From the NCBI GenBank assembly GCA_003694425.1, contig RFJX01000147.1:1-11959 (forward strand): a stretch of 11,959 bases of DNA, in the 5' to 3' direction. Made by a program: the position numbers and the translations under genes. This document shows, in pieces, positions 1 through 8,819 of this stretch. The notes beneath the pieces are model-generated. The model saw nothing but the letters and a program-made list of their open reading frames with translations. It did no database searches and was not told where the DNA came from. Numbering within the stretch: position 1 is the stretch's first letter; the number at the start of each line of letters is the position of its first letter. This stretch comes from Gammaproteobacteria bacterium (GTDB lineage Bacteria; Pseudomonadota; Gammaproteobacteria; J113).

Positions 1-1220
<1,220 letters not shown>

Positions 1221-1224
<4 letters not shown>

Positions 1225-1853
1225 AGCCGCTCGGGATCCTCGGCGGCACCTTCGACCCGGTCCACCATGGCCATCTGCGTCTGGCGCTGGAGGCCCAGGC
1301 GGCGCTGGGGCTCTCCGGCGTGCGGCTGATCCCGGCCCGGCGCCAGCCCCTGCGGGAGGAGACAATGGCCAGTCCGGCCCGGCGCCTGGAGATGTTGACC
1401 CTGGCCATCGAGGGCGAGAGCGCGCTGACCACCGACGACCGCGAGCTGCGCCGCGAGGGCCCCTCCTACACCATCGACACCCTCACCTCGCTGCGGGAGG
1501 AACTTCCCCGGGTCCCGTTGTGTCTCCTGATGGGAGGAGACTCGTGGGAGGGGCTCGAGCGCTGGCACCGCTGGCGCGAGCTGATCGATCTGGCCCACCT
1601 GGTGGTGGTCCATCGCCCCGGCTATCCCGGGGTCTCTGCCGCCCGGTGCCGGCAGCGTTTCGACCGCGAGCCCGCCGCCGGACCGGGGGCGCTGGCCGCC
1701 ACCCCGGCGGGGGAGGTCCTGGCGCTGGCCCTCCCGCCGCTCGCCATCTCGGCCACCCGCATCCGCACCCTGCTCCGGGAGGGGGGCAATCCCCGCTATC
1801 TCCTGCCGGACCCGGTGCTGCAGTACATCCGCAACCACAGACTCTATACTTGA
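1221..1853 (+). CDS. nadD: Nicotinate-nucleotide adenylyltransferase
   Basis: Transfers AMP from ATP to nicotinate mononucleotide, giving deamido-NAD+, the step before NAD synthetase. The product is 210 residues, close to the 213 of E. coli NadD. The N-terminal nucleotidyltransferase signature [12 protein letters not shown] (8-19) carries the (H/T)xGH element that binds ATP phosphates. SYTIDTL (82-88) and MGGDSW (104-109) match the family's substrate-binding core, and ISATRIR (176-182) is the C-terminal S-x-T-x-x-R ATP-binding motif. I chose the GTG at 1221 because it places the glycine-rich motif at the usual distance from the N-terminus and overlaps the proA stop by 4 bases. The open frame continues upstream to 840, but only as an out-of-frame reading of proA. 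The stop codon shares one base with the first ATG of rsfS. No separate promoter is visible, so expression probably depends on the upstream transcript. Confidence 0.97.
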
Positions 1854-2215
1854 TGATGATGACACCCGAACAGCTCAGAGACCTCGCCGTCGCGGCGCTG
1901 GAAGACCGCAAGGGTGAGGAGATCCGGGTCCTCGACGTGCAGGGCCTGACCACCATCAGCGACTACATGATCGTGGTCAGTGGCGGTTCCGATCGCCAGG
2001 TCCGCGCCCTGGCCGACTCCGTGGTCGAGCGGGCCCGGGAGGCGGGCGTCCGCCCCCTGGGCGTCGAGGGCGAGGAGCGGGGCGAATGGGTGCTGGTGGA
2101 CCTGGGGGATGTGATCGTCCACGCCATGCAGCGTCCCACCCGGCTCTTCTACCAGCTGGAAAAGCTCTGGTCGGGCGGGGAGGAGACCGCCCCGCACGCC
2201 GAAGAGCGGGCCTGA
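1853..2215 (+). CDS. rsfS: Ribosomal silencing factor RsfS
   Basis: RsfS (formerly YbeB/Iojap) binds ribosomal protein uL14 on the 50S subunit, blocking 30S joining and slowing translation under nutrient limitation. With the first ATG the product is 120 residues; E. coli RsfS has 105, and the difference is mainly a charged C-terminal tail (SGGEETAPHAEERA). Recognisable blocks are TTISDYMIVVSGGSDRQV (33-50) and GEWVLVDLGDVIVHAM (77-92) followed by LFYQLEKLW, the conserved core of the family. Three consecutive in-frame ATG codons (1853, 1856, 1859) make the exact start ambiguous. The first overlaps the nadD stop as TGATG, suggesting termination-reinitiation, and no good Shine-Dalgarno sequence precedes it. 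It lies between nadD and rlmH as in many proteobacteria. The next gene, rlmH, is in the same reading frame, 57 bases downstream. Confidence 0.95.
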   Translation: MMMTPEQLRDLAVAALEDRKGEEIRVLDVQGLTTISDYMIVVSGGSDRQVRALADSVVERAREAGVRPLGVEGEERGEWVLVDLGDVIVHAMQRPTRLFYQLEKLWSGGEETAPHAEERA

Positions 2216-2272
2216 CCCGCCCGCCGGCACGGCCAGCCGGCCCCGCGTCCGGACCGCCACGCCTGTCTCCGG

Positions 2273-2734
2273 GTGAAGATCTCCCTCCTCGCCGTCGGCC
2301 AGCGTCCACCCTCCTGGGTGCAGGAGGGCTTCCTGGAGTACGCCCGGCGTCTGCGCGGCATCTCCCTGGAGCTGACGGAGATCGCGCCGGGCCGGCGCGG
2401 TGCCGGGATCGACAGGGCGCGCGAGGAGGAGGCCCGCAGGATCCTGAAGGCGTTGCCCCGCGGCGCCCGGCTGGTGCTGCTGGACGAGCGTGGCGAGCTG
2501 CTGGACAGCAGGGGTCTGGCCGGCCGCCTGCAGGGGTGGCAGGAGTCGGGCGGGCCCGTGGCCCTGGTGATCGGCGGCCCCGACGGGGTGGCGGAGACGG
2601 TGCGCGCCGCCGCCCGTGAGACCCTGGCCCTCTCCCGGCTGACCCTGCCGCACGCCCTGGTCCGGGTGCTCCTGGCCGAGCAGGTCTACCGCGCCTGGAC
2701 CATCCTCCAGGGCCACCCCTACCACCGTGATTGA
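2273..2734 (+). CDS. rlmH: 23S rRNA (pseudouridine-1915-N3)-methyltransferase RlmH
   Basis: SPOUT-class methyltransferase that uses S-adenosylmethionine to methylate pseudouridine 1915 in helix 69 of 23S rRNA on the assembled 70S ribosome; it acts as a homodimer. The product is 153 residues against 155 in E. coli. Visible signatures are LVLLDERGELLDS (67-79), the SAM-binding knot loop LVIGGPDGV (98-106), LSRLTLPHALVRVLLAEQVY (120-139) and the terminal YHRD (150-153), all in the expected order. The GTG at 2273 is the only sensible start: it gives the usual MKI N-terminus, and no ATG, GTG or TTG lies in frame between the rsfS stop and it. The ribosome-binding site is weak. In many gammaproteobacteria mrdA (PBP2) and rodA follow rlmH; here the gene is followed by an inverted-repeat element instead, so it may be the last gene of its operon. 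Confidence 0.96.
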   Translation: MKISLLAVGQRPPSWVQEGFLEYARRLRGISLELTEIAPGRRGAGIDRAREEEARRILKALPRGARLVLLDERGELLDSRGLAGRLQGWQESGGPVALVIGGPDGVAETVRAAARETLALSRLTLPHALVRVLLAEQVYRAWTILQGHPYHRD

Positions 2735-2761
2735 AGTTACAATTGTGTCTCTTGTCAGAAT

Positions 2762-2971
2762 TCACCACGGAGTCACGGGGGACACGGAGAATTACCAAGG
2801 ATTGACTGGTTTGCGTTGTGTCCCGATTGACGGGGCTCAACGTGGCTGCTGTGATTGATTCTGGACTACGCCGATACAGTCCCGGTTCTGGTCTGTGCGC
2901 TGAGCCATCCTGAGCCTCTCGATTGCCCCATAATATCTTTCGGCTCCGTGTCCTCCGTGTCTCCGTGGTGA
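2762..2971. repeat. MITE-like inverted-repeat element with CACGGAG-rich termini
   Basis: Two 28-nt arms, at 2762-2789 and 2944-2971, are inverted repeats of each other with 26 of 28 positions matching. Each arm is itself built from spaced copies of CACGGAG (one degenerate CACGGGG in the left arm). The 154-bp interior is visibly less GC-rich than the neighbouring genes and has no convincing coding sequence on either strand. A short CAGAA lies just outside both ends (2756-2760 and 2974-2978), which might be a target-site remnant or chance. The element fills most of the 264-bp gap between rlmH and the Rieske gene. Similar CCACGGAG/CACGGAG repeats occur, from memory, between genes in many bacterial genomes, but no mobilising enzyme is encoded here. 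If transcribed, the arms could fold into a long hairpin, so an effect on termination or mRNA stability is possible. The repeat structure is directly visible; mobility is inferred. Confidence 0.75.
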
Positions 2972-2998
2972 TCCAGAAATGCTCAGGAGAAATGACCC

Positions 2999-3319
2999 AT
3001 GTCCGACTGGATCAACGTAACGAGCGCCGACGCCATCGCGCCGGGTGAATGGGAGGTGGTGGAGCTGGAGGATACCTCCATCGTCATCTACAACATCGAC
3101 GGCCAGTTTCACGCCATCGAGAATGTCTGCAGCCACGAGGATGCCCCGCTGGCGGGTCTGCCTCCGGAAGGTGACCAGGTGGTGTGCCCCCGTCACGGGG
3201 CGCGCTTCTGCCTGCGCACGGGAGAGGCCCTGACGCCGCCCGCCTACGAGCCGGTGCACGTCTTTCCCGTCAGGGTGGTGGATGGAATCGTGCAGGTCCG
3301 CGACGACCGCTGGGACTGA
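2999..3319 (+). CDS. Small Rieske [2Fe-2S] ferredoxin-like protein
   Basis: A 106-residue soluble protein consisting of one Rieske domain. The two cluster-binding boxes are C44-S-H46 and C63-P-R-H66: C-x-H, a 16-residue spacer, then C-x2-H. The following [12 protein letters not shown] and [18 protein letters not shown] match the beta-rich end of ferredoxin subunits of non-heme oxygenases (BphA3-type) and of NirD-like proteins. It has no signal peptide or membrane segment, so a cytosolic electron carrier is likely. The start is supported by AGGAGA at 2985-2990, 8 bases before the ATG. No oxygenase, ferredoxin reductase or nitrite reductase large subunit is next to it, so its partner is unknown; stand-alone proteins of this type are often annotated only as Rieske 2Fe-2S protein. 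A CATAAT box at 2929-2934, inside the preceding repeat element, could act as a -10, but I see no good -35. Domain call is strong; function is undetermined. Confidence 0.9.
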   Translation: MSDWINVTSADAIAPGEWEVVELEDTSIVIYNIDGQFHAIENVCSHEDAPLAGLPPEGDQVVCPRHGARFCLRTGEALTPPAYEPVHVFPVRVVDGIVQVRDDRWD

Positions 3320-3333
3320 AGCCGTGATCCGGG

Positions 3334-3351
3334 GGCGCACTTTTGTGCACC
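3334..3351 (+). other. Small hairpin between the Rieske gene and the ndk promoter
   Basis: GGCGCAC (3334-3340) and GTGCACC (3345-3351) form a 7-bp stem with one mismatch and a TTTT loop. It begins 15 bases after the Rieske stop and lies just upstream of the presumed ndk -35 region. No T-run follows, so it is not a typical intrinsic terminator; it may be a weak transcript end, a protein-binding site or chance. Confidence 0.3.
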
Positions 3352-3358
3352 GCACCTA

Positions 3359-3386
3359 TTCCAAAAAATCCATCACTCCCTATAAT
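3359..3386 (+). promoter_or_regulatory. Likely sigma-70 promoter for ndk
   Basis: A perfect TATAAT lies at 3381-3386 in a locally AT-richer stretch. A poor -35 candidate, TTCCAA (3359-3364), is 16 bases upstream. The box is 39 bases before the ndk ATG and is followed by a good ribosome-binding site (AAGGAG, 3414-3419). In DNA this GC-rich an exact TATAAT at this position is suggestive. It would drive ndk and probably the genes behind it. Confidence 0.5.
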
Positions 3387-3425
3387 TGGGCAGATTTTCT
3401 GTCAATTCGTGCCAAGGAGCATGCA

Positions 3426-3866
3426 ATGGCCATCGAGAGAACGCTCTCCATCATCAAGCCCGACGCCGTCGCCGCCAATCACATCGGCGACATCATTGCC
3501 GCCATCGAGGGGGCGGGGCTGCGGATCGTCGCCGCGAAGATGCTGCGGCTGAGCCGGCAGCAGGCGGAGGAGTTCTATGCCGAGCATCGCGGCAAGCCCT
3601 TCTTCGAGTCCCTGGTCGATTTCATGACCTCCGGACCGGTGGTGGTCCAGGTCCTGGAGGGCGAGGACGCGATTGCCCGCTACCGGAAGCTGATGGGGGC
3701 CACCGACCCCCGCAAGGCGGAGCCGGGCACCCTGCGTTACCGCTTCGCCCGCGACAACGAGGACATGGCGATGAACGCGGTCCATGGTTCCGACAGCCCG
3801 GCCAGCGCCGAGCGCGAGATCGCCTTCTTCTTCAGCGACGAGGAGATCTGCCCGCGCGCCGCCTGA
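3426..3866 (+). CDS. ndk: Nucleoside diphosphate kinase
   Basis: Transfers the gamma-phosphate of ATP to other (d)NDPs through a phosphohistidine intermediate, balancing nucleotide pools. The product is 146 residues (E. coli 143). The active-site H120 is in NAVHGSDS; K11, Y51, F59, R87, T93, R104 and N117 occupy the expected nucleotide-binding positions. The ATG at 3426 has AAGGAG (3414-3419) 6 bases upstream and gives the normal [16 protein letters not shown]-terminus. The overlapping ATG at 3421 is in another frame. One oddity: R104 and N117 are 13 residues apart, against 10 in E. coli and human enzymes as I recall them, and the common ADF after this Arg is replaced by YRF. This accounts for the three extra residues. 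A TATAAT box lies upstream and rlmN starts 4 bases after the stop, so ndk probably leads a long operon. Confidence 0.97.
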   Translation: MAIERTLSIIKPDAVAANHIGDIIAAIEGAGLRIVAAKMLRLSRQQAEEFYAEHRGKPFFESLVDFMTSGPVVVQVLEGEDAIARYRKLMGATDPRKAEPGTLRYRFARDNEDMAMNAVHGSDSPASAEREIAFFFSDEEICPRAA

Positions 3867-3870
3867 GCCC

Positions 3871-4970
<1,100 letters not shown>

Positions 4971-4974
<4 letters not shown>

Positions 4975-5726
4975 GAACCCTCTTCACCCTGGTGGTCGTA
5001 CTGCTGCTTGGCGGATGTGCGACGGCACCCCAGCAGGACCGGCTCCCCGACCGGAAGGACCCGGACCGGGCCGCCGCCCTGAATCTGCAGCTGGGGATCG
5101 AGTACATGAAGCGGGGCGAGTTCGAGACCGCCCTGAAGAAACTCAATCACGCCCTGGAACTCGATCCGGACTACGCCGAGGCCCACAACGTCCTCGGTGT
5201 GCTCTACGCCAGGCTGGGAGAGAAGGCGAAGGCCGAGCAGCACTTCCGCCGTTCGGTCAGCATCGCCCCGAAGGCCTCGTCCCTGCTCAACAACTACGGC
5301 CTGTTCCTGTGCCGGGAAGGCCGGGTCGAAGAGGCCGAAGGGCTGTTCAACAAGGCCCTCGACAACCCCCTCTACACCACCCCGGAGATCGCCCTGACCA
5401 ATGCGGGGACCTGCCATCTGGATCATGGAGATGCGGCAAAGGGCGAGGCCTATTTCCGGCGCGCGCTGGCGATCAATCCCGGGTTCGCGCCGGCCCTGCT
5501 GAAGATGGCGCAGATCAGCGCCCAGGGCGGGCACTACGCCGAGGCGCGGGGCTATCTCGAACGCTATGAGCAGACGGGGGCCCCGCACGATCCCGAGTCG
5601 CTCCGCCTCGCCATCTCCATCGCCCGGGGACTCGGTGACTCCGGGCAGGCGGCCAGATACGAACGCATGCTCCGCTCCGGCTCACCCCGTGCGGCGCCGC
5701 GTGCTTCCGACGGAGGGCGGGAATGA
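4971..5726 (+). CDS. pilW: Type IV pilus biogenesis lipoprotein PilW/PilF (secretin pilotin)
   Basis: Outer-membrane lipoprotein that in Pseudomonas (PilF) and Neisseria (PilW) supports localisation, multimerisation or stability of the PilQ secretin for type IV pili. The 251-residue product begins with a short lipoprotein signal ([16 protein letters not shown]). C16 is the predicted lipidated cysteine, and A17 at +2 is compatible with transport to the outer membrane. The rest is a helical tetratricopeptide array, with repeats at roughly 36-69, 70-103, 105-136, 140-172 and 174-206; [20 protein letters not shown] is the typical first repeat. GGGAGG (4959-4964) precedes the ATG by 6 bases. The gene overlaps rlmN and rodZ by 4 bases each. 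No other pilus gene is in view, as is usual for this locus. Identity rests on the lipobox, the TPRs and the conserved rlmN-pilF-rodZ position; another TPR lipoprotein is a remote alternative. Confidence 0.92.
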
Positions 5727-6784
5727 GCGAGGTGGGCGCCGACGCTCCGGTGGAGCCCATGGAGGACCCCTCCACCCAGGACATCCACCCCGGCGTCACC
5801 CTCCGGCGTGCCCGGGAGGCCTGTGAGCTGAGCCAGCAGGAGCTGGCGACAAGGCTCAGGCTGGACCTGCGGGTCATTACGGCCATCGACAACGGCCAGT
5901 TCGAGCGCCTCCCGACCCCGGCCTACGTGAAGGGCTACCTGCGTGCCTACGCCCGCGAAGTGGGCCTCGATCCGGCCCCCATCCTGGAGGCCTACCACCG
6001 CTTCGGGGAGAGCACCCCGGAGCTCCAGCCCGAGGTGAGCAGGCCCCTGCCGGAGCTCACCGGAAGCGACCGCGTGGTCCGTGCGGCCAGCTATCTCGTG
6101 GTCACGGTACTGATCCTGCTGACCGGCCTCTGGGTCAGAGACCATTTCGATGAAATCAGGGGCTTCTTCCTGGACCGGGAGGAGGCGGTGGTGGAGCAGC
6201 CGGAAGTGGCCGTTCCGGAGACGCCACCCCTGGAGGAACTGCCCCCCCTGCCCGAAATCCCGCAGGAGACCGGGGAACCGCCCGCATACCAGCGGCTCGA
6301 TGACCAGGTGGTCCACTATTACCCCTCCACCGGCGAAGAGACCGCAGTGGAGGAGCCCCAGATGGCTCCTGCCCTTCCGTCACCGGAAGGGGCGCCTGCC
6401 GGGACGGCCCCGGAGGGCCCTGCTGCCGGAGAACCTCCCGTCAGCGAGACCGCACCGGCCGCCATGGAGGCGGCCACGGAGACGGTACCGGAGAGCCCGT
6501 CCGGGGGTGCGGCCGGAGCGACGCCCGAGCTGGTGCTCGAGCTCGGCGACAAGTCCTGGATCGAGATCACCGATGCCGATGGCAGGCGCCTCTACTACAA
6601 CCTGGGCAAGCCCGGCGAGACCATCCGGGTCTCCGGCACACCGCCCTATACCATCCTCATAGGCAATTCCGGCAAGGTCACCGCCAGTGTCGACGGCCGG
6701 CCGCTCGACCTGGCGCCCTACAGCGTCCAGGGGGTGGCGCGCCTCCTCCTCCAGGCCGATGGCACGGCCACCGAGAACCGCTGA
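5723..6784 (+). CDS. rodZ: Cytoskeleton protein RodZ
   Basis: Bitopic inner-membrane protein that links MreB filaments to the wall-elongation complex and helps set rod shape. The 353-residue product has the full RodZ layout. A cytoplasmic Cro/C1-type helix-turn-helix domain spans about 23-90 ([19 protein letters not shown], then [15 protein letters not shown]). A single membrane segment lies at about 121-137 ([17 protein letters not shown]). A long Pro/Glu/Ala-rich periplasmic linker (about 150-267) leads to the C-terminal DUF4115 beta domain (about 268-345, with [16 protein letters not shown]). The start overlaps the pilW stop (ATGA) and follows a GGAGGG ribosome-binding site at 5712-5717. 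In the common gammaproteobacterial order ispG comes next; here hisS starts 16 bases after the stop. Confidence 0.95.
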   Translation: MSEVGADAPVEPMEDPSTQDIHPGVTLRRAREACELSQQELATRLRLDLRVITAIDNGQFERLPTPAYVKGYLRAYAREVGLDPAPILEAYHRFGESTPELQPEVSRPLPELTGSDRVVRAASYLVVTVLILLTGLWVRDHFDEIRGFFLDREEAVVEQPEVAVPETPPLEELPPLPEIPQETGEPPAYQRLDDQVVHYYPSTGEETAVEEPQMAPALPSPEGAPAGTAPEGPAAGEPPVSETAPAAMEAATETVPESPSGGAAGATPELVLELGDKSWIEITDADGRRLYYNLGKPGETIRVSGTPPYTILIGNSGKVTASVDGRPLDLAPYSVQGVARLLLQADGTATENR

Positions 6785-6800
6785 GGGGCCCGCAGCCACC

Positions 6801-8078
6801 ATGAGCGGAACCCTGCAGGCAATCCGCGGGATGAACGACATCCTGCCCCCGGAGACCCCCCGCTGGCAGTGGCTGGAGGAGCGGCTGTGCGAGCTCGCCA
6901 GCGCCTACGGCTATCAGGAGATCCGCCTGCCCATCGTCGAGCAGACCGCCCTGTTCGAGCGCTCCATCGGTACCGCCACCGATATCGTCGAGAAGGAGAT
7001 GTACACCTTCACCGACCGCAACGGCGACAGCCTCACCCTGCGGCCGGAGGGCACCGCCGGTTGCGTCCGCGCCGCCCTGCAGCATGGCCTGCTCCACAAC
7101 CAGAGCCAGCGCCTGTGGTACCGCGGCCCGATGTTCCGTCACGAGCGCCCGCAGAAGGGGCGCTACCGCCAGTTCCATCAGTTCGGGGTGGAGGTCTTCG
7201 GTCTGGCCGGTCCCGATATCGATGCCGAGCTGATCCTGATGAGCGCGCGCCTGTGGCGAACGCTGGAGCTGGAGGAGGTGGTCCGGCTCGAGCTCAACAC
7301 CCTGGGCAGCCCCGAGGCCCGCGCCGCCTACCGCGACGTGCTGGTGGAGTATTTCCAGCGCCACTACGAGCAGCTGGACGAGGACAGCCGGCGGCGGCTC
7401 TCCCGCAATCCGCTGCGGATCCTGGACAGCAAGAATCCGGCGATGGCCGGGCTCATCGAGGGCGCGCCGTCCTTCAGCGATTACCTGGACGAGGCATCAC
7501 GGGAGCATTTCGAGGGGCTCAGGAGGCTGCTCGACGCCGCGGGGGTCGAGTATAAAGTCAATCCGAGGCTGGTCCGCGGCCTGGACTACTACGGCAAGAC
7601 CGTATTCGAATGGATCACCGACCGGCTCGGGGCCCAGGGCACGGTATGTGCCGGGGGTCGCTACGACGGCCTGGTGGAACAGTTCGGCGGCCGGCCGACC
7701 CCTGCCGTGGGCTACGCCATCGGCCTGGAGCGGCTGATCGGCCTGCTGGAGGACGGGCAGCACGCCTGCCCGGCGTCGCCCCAGGTCTATCTCATCGCCG
7801 TCGGCGACGCGGCCCAGGCCCAGGCCCTGGTGCTGGCCGAGCGGCTGCGGGACGCGCTGCCCGGCCTGCGCCTGCTGCTGCATTGTGGCGGAGGCAGCTT
7901 CAAGAGCCAGTTCCGCCGGGCCGACCGGAGCGGCGCGGAGCTGGCCCTGATCCTCGGTGAGGAGGAGGTTGCGGAGCGCTGTGCCGGCATCAAGCACCTG
8001 CGCCGCGAGGCCGGGCAGGAGCGGATCGGCTGGGATGCGCTGCCCGGACGGCTGCGCGAACTGCTGGCACTGGACTGA
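6801..8078 (+). CDS. hisS: Histidyl-tRNA synthetase
   Basis: Class II aminoacyl-tRNA synthetase that attaches histidine to tRNA-His; an essential cytosolic homodimer. The length is 425 residues (E. coli 424). The catalytic domain shows [12 protein letters not shown] (80-91), motif 2 at about 104-133 with R113 in [18 protein letters not shown], the histidine-binding motifs [13 protein letters not shown] (259-271) and CAGGRYDGL (283-291), and motif 3 around [12 protein letters not shown] (301-312). The anticodon-binding domain runs from about 328 to the end. The ATG at 6801 gives the usual N-terminus with [10 protein letters not shown]; the ribosome-binding site is weak (AGGGG at 6784-6788, rather distant). 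It lies 16 bases after rodZ and 84 bases before yfgM. That downstream spacer contains a TATAAT box. Confidence 0.98.
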   Translation: MSGTLQAIRGMNDILPPETPRWQWLEERLCELASAYGYQEIRLPIVEQTALFERSIGTATDIVEKEMYTFTDRNGDSLTLRPEGTAGCVRAALQHGLLHNQSQRLWYRGPMFRHERPQKGRYRQFHQFGVEVFGLAGPDIDAELILMSARLWRTLELEEVVRLELNTLGSPEARAAYRDVLVEYFQRHYEQLDEDSRRRLSRNPLRILDSKNPAMAGLIEGAPSFSDYLDEASREHFEGLRRLLDAAGVEYKVNPRLVRGLDYYGKTVFEWITDRLGAQGTVCAGGRYDGLVEQFGGRPTPAVGYAIGLERLIGLLEDGQHACPASPQVYLIAVGDAAQAQALVLAERLRDALPGLRLLLHCGGGSFKSQFRRADRSGAELALILGEEEVAERCAGIKHLRREAGQERIGWDALPGRLRELLALD

Positions 8079-8100
8079 GGCCGCCATCGATCGCCGGGTG

Positions 8101-8130
8101 CCGGATTGCCCGCCGGCATCACGGTATAAT
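8101..8130 (+). promoter_or_regulatory. Possible internal promoter before yfgM-bamB-der
   Basis: An exact TATAAT at 8125-8130 lies in the 84-bp hisS-yfgM spacer, the largest gap within this gene cluster. No good -35 is found at 16-18 bases. A 6-bp perfect inverted repeat (TGCCGG 8099-8104, CCGGCA 8113-8118) lies just upstream and could be a protein-binding site or chance. The box is 33 bases before the GTG start of yfgM, so it could give yfgM, bamB and der their own transcript. Confidence 0.4.
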
Positions 8131-8162
8131 CCCCCAGCTCAATCTCCCGTGAGGAAAGACCG

Positions 8163-8819
8163 GTGGACGTCTATCGTACCGAAGAGGAACAGGTCGAGGC
8201 GCTCAAGCGCTTCTGGAAGGAAAACGGCAAGGCCATCGTCGGCGGGCTTGCCCTGGGGCTCGCCCTGCTGTTCGGCTGGCGCTCCTGGCAGCTCTACGTG
8301 GCCAATCAGGAGGCCAGGGCTTCCTATGCCTATCAGGTGATGATGTCCTACCGCACCGGGAACAAGGACGGCCTGGCGAAGGCGGCGGCGGAGAAGGTGG
8401 TCGAGGACCACCCCCGTTCCACCTACGCCGACCTTGCAAGACTGCACCTCGCCTGGCTGGCGAACAAGGAGGGCAAGGCGGAGGAGGCCGCCTCCAGGCT
8501 GCGAGAGGTGATGGCAAAGGCCGGGATCGACGGGGTGCGGGAGATCGCCCGCATCCGGCTGGCCCGCCTTACCCTCGGTGGTGGCCAGCCGGACGAGGCC
8601 CTGAAACTGCTCGAGGGGCTCAGGTCCCCCGTTCCCCTGCTGCTGGCGGAGGAGCTGCGCGGCGACATCCTGCTGCAGAAGGGCCGGACCGACGAGGCCA
8701 GGAGCGCCTATGCCCGGGCCCTGGAGCTGGCGAAGAAGAATGCCCGGGCCGAGGTCCCGCTCCTCTCACTCAAGCTGGAGGACCTCGGGCCCGGCACCGG
8801 TGGCGGGGACCAGGGCTGA
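8163..8819 (+). CDS. yfgM: YfgM-family ancillary SecYEG translocon subunit
   Basis: YfgM is an inner-membrane protein that in E. coli associates with the SecYEG translocon and the periplasmic chaperone PpiD, helping newly exported envelope proteins. The 218-residue product matches the family layout: a short cytoplasmic N-terminus (MDVYRTEEEQVEALKRFWKE), one membrane segment at about 24-40 (AIVGGLALGLALLFGWR), then a periplasmic TPR-like helical domain with LARLHLAWLANKEGKAEEA and LRGDILLQKGRTDEARSAYA. I chose the GTG at 8163 because it gives the standard N-terminus and GAGGAAAG (8151-8158) is well placed; the next in-frame ATG would remove the membrane segment. The stop directly abuts the bamB ATG (TGAATG). 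The hisS-yfgM-bamB-der order is conserved in gammaproteobacteria. Confidence 0.93.
   Translation: MDVYRTEEEQVEALKRFWKENGKAIVGGLALGLALLFGWRSWQLYVANQEARASYAYQVMMSYRTGNKDGLAKAAAEKVVEDHPRSTYADLARLHLAWLANKEGKAEEAASRLREVMAKAGIDGVREIARIRLARLTLGGGQPDEALKLLEGLRSPVPLLLAEELRGDILLQKGRTDEARSAYARALELAKKNARAEVPLLSLKLEDLGPGTGGGDQG

Noticed and set aside
2223..2241. GCCGGC inverted pair in the rsfS-rlmH spacer as a terminator
   Set aside because: Only a 6-bp stem with no T-run; such pairs are frequent in this GC-rich sequence.
2802..2830. TTGACT at 2802-2807 as a -35 for the Rieske gene
   Set aside because: At 17 bases downstream the sequence is GATTGA, a very poor -10, and the site is far from the gene.
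2762..2971. CRISPR-like reading of the CACGGAG repeats
   Set aside because: The units are short, degenerate and arranged as two inverted arms, without regular unique spacers or cas genes.
2837..3355. - strand open frame spanning part of the repeat element and the Rieske gene
   Set aside because: Most of it is the reverse of the Rieske coding region, and its remainder runs through the inverted-repeat arm. No domain or ribosome-binding site supports it.
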